Of a DNA stretch of 64,000 nucleotides, positions 56,556 through 64,000 are shown one piece after another. Source of the DNA: Dickeya poaceiphila (GTDB lineage Bacteria; Pseudomonadota; Gammaproteobacteria; Enterobacterales; Enterobacteriaceae); NCBI RefSeq assembly GCF_007858975.2, contig NZ_CP042220.2:3286001-3350000 (forward strand), given 5' to 3'. Each line of letters opens with the position of its first letter. Position 1 is the stretch's first letter. A program made the translations under genes and the position numbers. The notes beneath the pieces are model-generated. The model saw nothing but the letters and a program-made list of their open reading frames with translations, was not told where the DNA came from and did no database searches.

Positions 56556-57248
56556 TTAATTAGCCTGATAAGCATTCAGCTCAATCTGATCAAAACGGTT
56601 TACCTGACGATGCCGACTCTCGGCATCGGCTTCATCCCGGATCAACTGGCAGGTATGCCAGTCCGCCTGCGCGGCGGCATCCAGTTCCTGACGAATGTCG
56701 GACAGAAACAGCAACTCGCTGGCTGGCAGCCCAATCAACCCGGCGATGTTTTGGTAAGATGCCACCTCGCGCTTGGCGCCAACGCCGGTGTCGAAATAAC
56801 CGGTAAACAGTGGCCGTAAATCACCCGCGTCGCTATGACCAAACAACAGATGTTGTGCTTCCACCGACCCGGACGAATACACATACAGCGCGATGCCCTG
56901 CCCACGCCAGGCGCGCAATTGTGGTGCCACATCGTCATAAACATGGCCGCGAAAATCGCCGTTACGGTAGCCGCTGCGCCAGATAATCCCCTGCAACAGC
57001 TTTAGCGCCGGTGATTTGCGATCTTCATCCATAAACTGATTGAACGCGGCCAGCAGTTGCGCGGACGAGGCTTCCGGTTGCCCCAGTTCGTGGCGCGCCA
57101 ACGTCAGCGCGGCGGCAATTTCCGGCTCATGATCCGCCTGCGCCACCGCCCCGGCCAGACGCGCACGCGCATACGGAAACAACACATGGTGCACAAAGCG
57201 AATATCGCTGGTGGTGCCTTCAATATCGGTGACAATCGCTTTGATCAT
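56556..57248 (-). CDS. mtnC: Enolase-phosphatase E1
   Basis: A 230-residue HAD enzyme that enolises and dephosphorylates diketo-methylthiopentane-1-phosphate. Motif I is [14 protein letters not shown], motif II is YSSGSVEAQ, and the metal Asp is in [13 protein letters not shown]. Full length. It overlaps the mtnB stop by four bases. Confidence 0.96.
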   Translation of the reverse strand: MIKAIVTDIEGTTSDIRFVHHVLFPYARARLAGAVAQADHEPEIAAALTLARHELGQPEASSAQLLAAFNQFMDEDRKSPALKLLQGIIWRSGYRNGDFRGHVYDDVAPQLRAWRGQGIALYVYSSGSVEAQHLLFGHSDAGDLRPLFTGYFDTGVGAKREVASYQNIAGLIGLPASELLFLSDIRQELDAAAQADWHTCQLIRDEADAESRHRQVNRFDQIELNAYQAN

Positions 57249-57859
57249 TTGGCCTCCAGTAAACGTCGTTGCAATTCACACTGGAACAGGAACTCCAGCC
57301 CCTCCAGATGACGGCGAGCCTCTTTAACATCATTGCCCCAGCAGTACAGGCCATGCCCACGCACCAGAAAACCGTAGCGCAATGACGTGCTCGCATGATA
57401 GGCGGCAACCTGCTCCGCCAGCGCCGGAATATCCTGAGAGTTATCGAAAATCGGTATTGCTACCGAATCCAGGTGGGTACGCTGGCCACTCAGCGACTTT
57501 TGCATTTCATAGCCCTGTAGCACCAGTGCGTCGCTTTTTTCCACCCGTGACAGTACGGTGGCATTGACCGAATGCGTATGCAGCACCGCGCCCACCATCG
57601 GGAACACGCGATAAAGCAGCGTATGCAGCCCGGTTTCTGCCGACGGCGTGCGACCGCTCGGTACATGATTAGTGTCGATATCAACCAGCAGAAAGTCTTC
57701 CGCGCTCAGGCTGCCTTTATCTTTGCCGGATTCGGTAATCAGACACTGCCGTTCATCCAGACGGACGGACATATTGCCGCCCGTCGCCGGGCACCACCCT
57801 TTCTCGCCAATCCAGTGGCAGGCCGCCACCAATGCGGCCAGTTGTGGAATCTCACTCAT
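57245..57859 (-). CDS. mtnB: Methylthioribulose-1-phosphate dehydratase
   Basis: A 204-residue class II aldolase-fold dehydratase. The zinc ligands appear in [11 protein letters not shown] and the later RGHGLYCWG. It makes diketo-methylthiopentane-1-phosphate from MtnA's product. First gene of mtnBCD, transcribed away from mtnE across a predicted MetJ operator. Confidence 0.95.
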   Translation of the reverse strand: MSEIPQLAALVAACHWIGEKGWCPATGGNMSVRLDERQCLITESGKDKGSLSAEDFLLVDIDTNHVPSGRTPSAETGLHTLLYRVFPMVGAVLHTHSVNATVLSRVEKSDALVLQGYEMQKSLSGQRTHLDSVAIPIFDNSQDIPALAEQVAAYHASTSLRYGFLVRGHGLYCWGNDVKEARRHLEGLEFLFQCELQRRLLEAK

Positions 57860-57957
57860 AAATCATCCTGTACAGGTGAAGGCGTCTCGCGGTTGTCAAA
57901 CCCACTTAATGAGCCTGCTTATTATGTTTGGTTATAGCTTAGCCAATTACGGAATTT

Positions 57958-57981
57958 AGCCGTTTAAACGTCCAAGCGTCT
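57958..57981. promoter_or_regulatory. Three tandem MetJ boxes between mtnB and mtnE
   Basis: Adjacent 8-mers AGCCGTTT, AAACGTCC and AAGCGTCT each match AGACGTCT at 6 of 8 positions. They lie 71 bp before mtnE and about 99 bp before mtnB, so one site could control both directions. Confidence 0.65.
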
Positions 57982-58051
57982 TGATTGCCAAATACTAGCA
58001 TCCTGTATATAGTGGCAGCAATAACAGGCTTGCAGGAGTCCTTTTTCAGCC

Positions 58052-59209
58052 ATGAGCGCCGCACTGATCCCCGACAGCAAACTTCCTTCCCTCGGCACCA
58101 CCATTTTTACCCAGATGAGCGCACTGGCGCAGCAGCACCAGGCTATCAACCTGTCGCAAGGCTTTCCGGATTTTGATGGTCCCGACTACCTGAAACAACG
58201 TCTGGCTTATCATGTCAGCCTGGGGGCAAACCAGTACGCGCCGATGACTGGCGTGGCGCCGCTGCGTCAGGCGATTGCGGAAAAAACCGCAACGCTCTAC
58301 GGCTGGCAGCCGGACGCCGATAGCGAAGTTACGGTCACGGCTGGTGCCACCGAGGCGTTATTTGCCGCTATCAGCGCGCTGGTGCGGCCAGGCGATGAAG
58401 TTGTCTGCTTTGATCCCAGCTACGACAGTTACGCCCCGGCGGTGCAACTGGCCGGCGGCGTACTGAAACGGATCGCCCTGCAACCGCCGGCGTTTCGCGT
58501 AGACTGGGCCGCCTTTAGCGCCTTGCTGAGTGATCGCACCCGGCTGGTGATAGTCAACACGCCGCACAATCCCTCTGCCACCGTCTGGCAGCAGGACGAT
58601 TTCCGCCAGCTCTGGCAAGCGATTGCCAGCCGTCACATCTATGTGTTGAGCGATGAAGTCTACGAACATATCTGCTTTGCCGCCGACGGTCACGCCAGCG
58701 TACTGGCACATCCGCAATTGCGCCAGCGCTCCATCGCGGTGTCATCCTTCGGCAAAACCTATCACATGACCGGCTGGAAAGTGGGCTATTGCGTGGCACC
58801 GGCACCGCTCAGCGCCGAACTGCGTAAGGTCCATCAGTACCTGACGTTTTCCGTCAATACGCCGGCCCAGTTGGCGCTTGCCGATATGCTGCAACACCAA
58901 CCGCAGCACTGGCGTGAACTGCCGGACTTTTATCGCGCCAAACGCGACCGGTTTGTTAACGCGCTGGCGGCCAGTCGGCTGGAAATCCTGCCTTGTGAAG
59001 GCACTTACTTCCTGCTGGCGGACTATCGCGCTATTTCCAGTCAGGACGACGTCAGTTTCTGCCGCTGGCTGACCGAGCATGTCGGCGTGGCGGCGATTCC
59101 GCTGTCTGTTTTCTGTGCAGCCCCCTTCCCTCATACGCTGATTCGGTTATGCTTTGCCAAACAGGAATCAACCCTTGATGCTGCTGCGGAGCGTTTATGT
59201 CAACTTTAA
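58052..59209 (+). CDS. mtnE: Methionine aminotransferase
   Basis: A 385-residue class I/II PLP aminotransferase (YbdL type) that makes methionine from the keto acid, the last step of salvage. The PLP Lys is in SFGKTYHMTGWKVGY; the substrate-binding LSQGFPDFDGP is near the N-terminus. GGAG precedes the ATG. Its end overlaps yafV by 13 bases, so the two are coupled. Confidence 0.94.
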   Translation: MSAALIPDSKLPSLGTTIFTQMSALAQQHQAINLSQGFPDFDGPDYLKQRLAYHVSLGANQYAPMTGVAPLRQAIAEKTATLYGWQPDADSEVTVTAGATEALFAAISALVRPGDEVVCFDPSYDSYAPAVQLAGGVLKRIALQPPAFRVDWAAFSALLSDRTRLVIVNTPHNPSATVWQQDDFRQLWQAIASRHIYVLSDEVYEHICFAADGHASVLAHPQLRQRSIAVSSFGKTYHMTGWKVGYCVAPAPLSAELRKVHQYLTFSVNTPAQLALADMLQHQPQHWRELPDFYRAKRDRFVNALAASRLEILPCEGTYFLLADYRAISSQDDVSFCRWLTEHVGVAAIPLSVFCAAPFPHTLIRLCFAKQESTLDAAAERLCQL

Positions 59210-59964
59210 AGGTTACCTTGTTACAACAACCGTTGGTGTGGATGGATGGTCCCGCCAACCTCAGCCATTTTGACGGCCTGTTAAGCGAGATTACCGACCG
59301 TGACCTGATCGTGCTGCCAGAAATGTTCACCACCGGTTTTGCGATGGAAGCGGCCAAAAGCAGTCTGGAACAGCCAGTGGTAGAAACCTGGCTGAAACAG
59401 TGGGCGCAGCGTAACAATGCGTTGGTTGGCGGCAGTGTGGCGGTGCAGACCGACAAGGGCGCGGTCAACCGTTTTCTGCTGGTTGACCCACAGGGGCGAG
59501 TGTACCAGTACGACAAGCGCCACCTGTTCCGTATGGCGAACGAACATGAGTATTACCTGCCCGGTCAGACGCGGGAAATCGTGGAATGGCGAGGCTGGCG
59601 TATTCTGCCGCTGATCTGCTATGACCTGCGTTTCCCGGTGTGGTCGCGCAATCGTCAGGATTACGATCTGGCGCTGTACGTCGCCAGTTGGCCGGCACCG
59701 CGCGCCCAGCACTGGAAAACCCTGCTGGCGGCACGAGCGATTGAAAATCAGGCTTATGTGGCGGGCTGCAACCGCGTCGGCACCGACGGCAACGGGCACA
59801 GCTATCAGGGCGACAGCCTGATTATCGACCCACAAGGCACGGTGCTGGCTTGTGCGCCTGAACATCAACCTGCCCGCCTCGACGCGGAGTTGTCGCTGGA
59901 GGCATTGCAAAGCTACCGTGAAACCTTCCCCGCCTGGCGCGACGCCGATAAGTTCAGCGTATAA
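59197..59964 (+). CDS. yafV: Nitrilase-family omega-amidase YafV
   Basis: A 255-residue carbon-nitrogen hydrolase. The catalytic triad is Glu in VLPEMFTTGF, Lys in YDKRHLF, and Cys in LICYDLRFPVW. The omega-amidase hydrolyses alpha-ketoglutaramate and related amides, the co-product when glutamine is amino donor for MtnE. Coupling to mtnE therefore makes biochemical sense. An inverted repeat follows the stop. Confidence 0.94.
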   Translation: MSTLKVTLLQQPLVWMDGPANLSHFDGLLSEITDRDLIVLPEMFTTGFAMEAAKSSLEQPVVETWLKQWAQRNNALVGGSVAVQTDKGAVNRFLLVDPQGRVYQYDKRHLFRMANEHEYYLPGQTREIVEWRGWRILPLICYDLRFPVWSRNRQDYDLALYVASWPAPRAQHWKTLLAARAIENQAYVAGCNRVGTDGNGHSYQGDSLIIDPQGTVLACAPEHQPARLDAELSLEALQSYRETFPAWRDADKFSV

Positions 59965-59965
59965 A

Positions 59966-59999
59966 TATCAGCCATACGGCACGTGTCGTATGGCTGATA
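59966..59999 (+). terminator. Long inverted repeat after yafV
   Basis: A perfect 12-bp stem (59966-59977 with 59988-59999) and a 10-base loop begin two bases after the yafV stop. There is no T run, so it may act as a 3'-end stabiliser rather than a strong terminator. Confidence 0.5.
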
Positions 60000-60119
60000 A
60001 ACAAGACGAGAAGAAACATGTCAAATCGACTACCCCATCAAATTGACTGTTTTCTCAAATAAACCCTTCTTTTGAATCAACCCTTTTTTAAATCAACCCG
60101 TTTTTAAATCAATATAGTA

Positions 60120-61268
60120 TTACTGATAACGCTCCGTGTGGCGCATCCCACGAGCCGACGTCAACCGGATGGCCTGTAGCGGATTGTCAGTAATGATATT
60201 GGTGAAACCGCTCGTCAACTGTAAATCGAGCGACTCTCGTTCATCCTGCGTTTCATTGCCGAAATAGCGGGTTCTGGTCAGGTAATCCGACAATCTGGCG
60301 CAACAGGTCGCATTGGAGCGAACATAATACGCGCCACCGCCACGCGACAAATTATATTCCGGTACCGGCACGAATGCGCCCATCGGGCGCTTGTAACGTT
60401 TCTCCTGCGCCACAAAACTGGAGGTAGGGTCAGGGTAATTGGGACTCTTGTTGCCAATTTCGACCCAGGGAATATTAGGATTGTCGTATGCCCCCCTTAT
60501 CCACTCTTCTACCCGGCAATGGTGTACATCGACGCCAGCGTTACAAAAGACATTGGTAAAATTCACCGCAATATCGTCAAGGTTGCCGGCATACACTGTC
60601 GGCACAAAATGAACGCCTGCCGGTAAGCCATTAGATTGTGACGGATTGCTGGAATATAAGGATGAACTGGCTTTCAGCACAACCTGGTTTTCCATATTCA
60701 GGTCCTTGACTATTGAAGCACAACGCGAAACCGCCTCAGCCGTTTTTATATCAAGCACCACCAGTAATTGTGGCGCTTTTACTTTTATATAGCGTAATGC
60801 TTCAAGTACGTTGAGAGGATGAAAGCGGGTACCACTGAAATTCCTGTCACGCAGATAGCTATGCGCCAGCTGGTTATCTGTCATGGTCCGAAAATCCGGG
60901 TCCCATCCTGATGGAGGATTTCTATCTTGAAATATATTAAATAAAGGAAGGTGATAAAGCATTCTCCCCGCATTCTGATCATGAAACAGCCACGGCGTTC
61001 CCTGGGATGACTGTTTCACATCAAGCTCAATGGCTTCAATATTATTATTCACGGTTGCATCAATAGAACACTGCGAATTTTCAGGGCAACCATCAGAAAC
61101 CACGCCACGGTGAGCGATAATGCCCACTGTCGTTTGTCCATTCGCATAAGGATATTGGAACGCTTCCAAAATGTGCGCAGGGTTCCAGTTTTCTGCGGCC
61201 TGCACATTACCAGCAACAAAAACAACCCCAGTGATTATATAAAAAAATAACGACCGAATATAACTCAT
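60120..61268 (-). CDS. Secreted glycerophosphodiester phosphodiesterase-family protein
   Basis: A 382-residue protein with a signal peptide (cleavage after VQA, near residue 24). The GDPD core shows GIIAHRG, CPENSQCS, AIELDVKQ and LFHDQNAGRML, covering the general acid/base His pair and metal-binding Glu/Asp. Several Cys residues in the C-terminal half (e.g. FCNAG, ATCCARL) fit a disulfide-bonded exported enzyme. It differs from GlpQ in length and C-terminal sequence; related secreted proteins occur in fungi and plant-associated bacteria. Flanking DNA is AT-rich, hinting at transfer. Confidence 0.78.
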   Translation of the reverse strand: MSYIRSLFFYIITGVVFVAGNVQAAENWNPAHILEAFQYPYANGQTTVGIIAHRGVVSDGCPENSQCSIDATVNNNIEAIELDVKQSSQGTPWLFHDQNAGRMLYHLPLFNIFQDRNPPSGWDPDFRTMTDNQLAHSYLRDRNFSGTRFHPLNVLEALRYIKVKAPQLLVVLDIKTAEAVSRCASIVKDLNMENQVVLKASSSLYSSNPSQSNGLPAGVHFVPTVYAGNLDDIAVNFTNVFCNAGVDVHHCRVEEWIRGAYDNPNIPWVEIGNKSPNYPDPTSSFVAQEKRYKRPMGAFVPVPEYNLSRGGGAYYVRSNATCCARLSDYLTRTRYFGNETQDERESLDLQLTSGFTNIITDNPLQAIRLTSARGMRHTERYQ

Positions 61269-61876
61269 AGTTTATTTCCTCAAGAGAAATAGTAATACTG
61301 ACCCTATGTAAAAGACACTATTCATACGCAAGACAAAAAATTAACCGCCATCAAAAAGCAGATAGGAATCAGAAGATTTAAATTACGCAAAACTCGCGCA
61401 ATAAAATCCTATTACTAAATCAGCAACAGATTTATGTCAGAAAAATAATAATTAGATGATAACAACCGCACACATTCATTAAATAAAAAAACCAATAGAG
61501 TTAATATCATAAAAAAATATTCACAGTTTCACCCCGGTAATAATAAAAAATCAACGAAGAAATGAGTTATATCAATTAACAAATAAGAAATTAAAAAATG
61601 ATATACCGATTAAGATGTGTAAAAATTCCATTTAATACATTTATCTTGACCATGCTGGCAGACATAGAGGGGGAAATAACTTACCTACAATGGGTTAACT
61701 GAATTAATACAGTCTATTTAATTCGTTATTCACTTTTTCTTCATACTAAAATAATGTGAATTGCAGACAACACACCTGAGACCTGAATGATGACGGGTAG
61801 ATACCCGTCATACTGAATATGCAGCATGGTGGAAGATAATCACTTTCATCTGGTCATTTGACCTTCGCCGTACGTG
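61269..61876. other. AT-rich intergenic region
   Basis: About 600 bases, strongly AT-rich from 61310 to 61760, with no gene. It should hold the promoter of the secreted phosphodiesterase. A perfect 10-bp inverted repeat with 2-base spacing lies at 61790-61811. Confidence 0.5.
61790..61811. repeat. Short perfect inverted repeat, possible ERIC end remnant
   Basis: ATGACGGGTA and its complement TACCCGTCAT are separated by two bases. The flanks resemble ERIC ends meeting tail to tail. It lies after the amidohydrolase stop and could also help terminate that transcript. Confidence 0.45.
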
Positions 61877-63127
61877 TCAGCGGTATCCCCACACCGTTTG
61901 CAATAACGCCCGCAGCGCCTGTGCCACATCATCAGTCAATACCGACTCGTCGGGATGATGGCTGATACCGCCCTTGCAACGCATAAACAGCATACCCACC
62001 GGCCAACGTTCGGCGATAGCGATGGCATCATGTCCGGCACCACTTGGTAGCAGCAGGTTCTCACCTTGTACCTGCATCACCGCTGCCGACAACCGCTGTA
62101 GCAGCTTGTCGTCACAACGCGTAGCAGCGATGCGGTAATACTCTTCGGCACTGAAGATACAACCGCGTTGCATGGCGATGTCTTGTGCCAGCGTCAGCAG
62201 CCGTTGCAGCAGGGCATCCAACGGCGTATCGTCCGGACCGCGAATATCCAGCGTCAGCCGCACTTCGCCGGGAATCACGTTAGCCGCGCCGGGCAGGCAC
62301 TGCAACGTGCCGACAGTCGCCACCAGATAGGGGTCGCTGTCGCGCGTTATCTGCTCCGCCTGAGTCATCCATGTCGCTGCCGCTGCCAACGCATCCTGCC
62401 GTTGCGACATCGGCACCGTACCGGCATGACCGGCATGACCAGTAAACGTGCAGTTCAGCCGCCGTGCGCCGTTAATGGCAGTCACCACACCCAACGCCAG
62501 CCCGGCCTGTTCCAGACACGGTCCTTGTTCGATATGCAATTCCAGATAGGCCAGAATGTCCGTCACCGGACGGGCCGCCTGCGCGATAGCATCCGGGTTC
62601 AAACCAGCCTGCGTCAGCGCCTGTGCGACGGTAATGCCGTCGGCATCCGGGCGCGGCAGCCAACCGTCAGGCCAGGTGCCGGTTAATCCGCGGCTACCCA
62701 GCAATGTGACGCCAAAACGGGTGCCTTCTTCATCACCAAACCCGACCACTTCCAGCGCTACCGGCAAGCGAATTCCACGCTGATGCAGAAATGACACGGT
62801 TTCAATCGCCGCCAGCACCCCCAGCATCCCATCGTAACGCCCGGCGTTGCGGACAGTGTCAAGATGCGAACCCAGCAGCAGCGCCGGTGCACCCGGCGTG
62901 CGGCTCTCATAGCGGCCACAGATGTTGCCTACGCTATCCTGCCACACGCTCATCCCGGCTTCCCGCATCCACTCGCCGACCTGCTGATTGGCTTGCAGAT
63001 GCTGAGGCGACAGGTAAACACGGGTAAGCTGACCGACGGTTTCACTGATGTCCGCCAGTTGATCGCAACGCGCCATCACCCGCCGGGCTGCCGCCTGCGC
63101 ATTGAGGTCCGTCATCACGTTGTCCAT
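61877..63127 (-). CDS. Allantoate amidohydrolase-type M20 amidase (HpxK/AllC-like)
   Basis: A 416-residue M20-family enzyme. The metal ligands appear in LGSHLDTVRNAGRYDG, FGDEEGTRFG and ELHIEQGP, as in allantoate amidohydrolases and N-carbamoyl amino acid hydrolases. The start ATG at 63127 overlaps the upstream stop as TGATG with GAGG before it. Coupling to a ureidoglycine aminotransferase-like gene argues for allantoate or a related ureide as substrate. HpxK of Klebsiella is the best functional parallel. Confidence 0.88.
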   Translation of the reverse strand: MDNVMTDLNAQAAARRVMARCDQLADISETVGQLTRVYLSPQHLQANQQVGEWMREAGMSVWQDSVGNICGRYESRTPGAPALLLGSHLDTVRNAGRYDGMLGVLAAIETVSFLHQRGIRLPVALEVVGFGDEEGTRFGVTLLGSRGLTGTWPDGWLPRPDADGITVAQALTQAGLNPDAIAQAARPVTDILAYLELHIEQGPCLEQAGLALGVVTAINGARRLNCTFTGHAGHAGTVPMSQRQDALAAAATWMTQAEQITRDSDPYLVATVGTLQCLPGAANVIPGEVRLTLDIRGPDDTPLDALLQRLLTLAQDIAMQRGCIFSAEEYYRIAATRCDDKLLQRLSAAVMQVQGENLLLPSGAGHDAIAIAERWPVGMLFMRCKGGISHHPDESVLTDDVAQALRALLQTVWGYR

Positions 63128-64000
63128 CAGCACCTCGCACATGTCGGCGCCTGCGCGGTATCGTATACATTCCAGGCCGCCTGCAACGCCGCCCCCTGTA
63201 CAGAATGGAAGCCAAGGCGGTTCAGTACCGCTTCCAGCGCGGTCAGTGTTTGCATCACGCAGTCTTTACGTGCGTTATACCCCATGGTGCCGATACGCCA
63301 GATCTTGCCCTGCAACGGCCCGAACGAGGTGCCGATTTCGATGGCGAAATCCTCCAGCAGTAGTTTGCGTACCTGCTCGCCGTGAATGCCAGACGGGATC
63401 ACCACACCCAGCACGTTACTCATCTTGTTGGCGATGTCGCCGTAAGGCTGTAATCCCATACCTTCAATACCGGCCAGTAGCGCCTTGCCGTGCAATTGAT
63501 GACGGGCGATACAGGCATCCAGCCCTTCTTCCAGAATGATGCGGACGCACTCGCGGGCGGCAAATAACATGCTGGTGGCTTCGGTATGGTGGTTCAACCG
63601 CTCCGGTCCCCAGTAATCCATGATCATGCCGAGGTCGAAGTAGTTGGAGTAAATCATTTCGTCGTCACCGTCCTGATGGTCGGTGGTGCGAATCCCCTGC
63701 TCCACGCATTTGCGCTGACGAATCACCGCTTCCATACGCGAACTGAGCGTCACCGGCGAGCTGCCGGACGGGCCGCCGAGACATTTCTGCAACCCGGCGG
63801 AAACCGCATCCAGCCCCCAGGCATCGGTTTCCAGCGGGTTGCCGCCGAACGACGCGGTGGCATCGGTGTAAAACAGCACGTCATGGCGACGGCAGATATC
63901 TCCCAGCTCGGCCAGCGGCTGTAGCATGGTGGTAGAGGTATCGCCTTGTACGGTGAGCAACAGGCGCGGTTTCACCCGTTTGATGGCGTCTTCTATCTGA
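63127..64000 (-). CDS. PucG/HpxJ-like ureidoglycine-glyoxylate aminotransferase (partial)
   Basis: The C-terminal 290 residues of a class V PLP aminotransferase; the start lies beyond the right edge of the window. The PLP Asp is in FYTDATASFGG and the Schiff-base Lys in LQKCLGGPSGSSP. Similarity to PucG and alanine-glyoxylate aminotransferases, and coupling to the amidohydrolase, suggest transfer of the ureidoglycine amino group to glyoxylate in purine catabolism. Serine or alanine-glyoxylate activity is the alternative. The frame is open to the edge without a stop. Confidence 0.87.
   Translation of the reverse strand, partial: QIEDAIKRVKPRLLLTVQGDTSTTMLQPLAELGDICRRHDVLFYTDATASFGGNPLETDAWGLDAVSAGLQKCLGGPSGSSPVTLSSRMEAVIRQRKCVEQGIRTTDHQDGDDEMIYSNYFDLGMIMDYWGPERLNHHTEATSMLFAARECVRIILEEGLDACIARHQLHGKALLAGIEGMGLQPYGDIANKMSNVLGVVIPSGIHGEQVRKLLLEDFAIEIGTSFGPLQGKIWRIGTMGYNARKDCVMQTLTALEAVLNRLGFHSVQGAALQAAWNVYDTAQAPTCARC

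Noticed and set aside
1..64000. CRISPR array
   Set aside because: I saw no regularly spaced direct repeats of 24-37 bases and no cas genes.

Overview
The right 24 kb has the gene order and protein sequences of an enterobacterium related to Dickeya or Pectobacterium. On the minus strand lie gpt, frsA, crl, proB, proA and thrW, as in E. coli except that phoE is absent between crl and proB. They are followed by pepD, dinB, yafK, yafJ, gmhA and fadE, a complete methionine salvage set (mtnK, mtnA, mtnDCB, mtnE and yafV) that E. coli lacks, a secreted glycerophosphodiesterase, and two purine/ureide catabolism genes at the right edge. The genus is inferred from gene content; no 16S or marker gene is present.

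Positions 1-13000 hold an AT-rich leader and a tightly packed 13-gene plus-strand operon: NUDIX, Gfo/Idh oxidoreductase, three DegT-type aminotransferase homologues in tandem, FAD oxidoreductase, HAD, membrane di-iron desaturase, MTA phosphorylase-like enzyme, second HAD, a solute-binding-protein fold without signal peptide, a NudK-like NUDIX and an MFS exporter. I do not recognise it as a described pathway. It reads as a small-molecule (amino-sugar or amino-cyclitol like) biosynthesis and export cluster. The middle DegT homologue has lost both the PLP-binding Asp and the Schiff-base Lys.

Positions 13007-39647 are a 26.6-kb integrative element bounded by a perfect 39-bp repeat of the tRNA-Thr(CGU) gene thrW. 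It carries a P4-type integrase, DarT/DarG, a CbeA/CbtA toxin-antitoxin pair with RadC-like and DUF4942 genes, two secreted unknowns, a WYL-type regulator, DUF932 and YfjP-like GTPase genes, a large Ycf46-like AAA+ ATPase paired with a nuclease-like/membrane-active protein, an XRE-ImmA/IrrE peptidase pair, and an inovirus-Gp2/YfjI/AlpA replication-regulation block. Three insertion sequences sit in its middle: an IS3-family copy split by an IS110/IS1111-type element, and an IS256-family copy with a perfect 8-bp target duplication.

The two main candidates for undescribed biology are the 13-gene metabolite cluster and the AAA+/nuclease-like two-gene module. Links between regions: both mtn control regions contain three tandem MetJ-like boxes, and the MTA phosphorylase-like enzyme of the metabolite cluster would deliver 5-methylthioribose-1-phosphate, the substrate of MtnA, directly.
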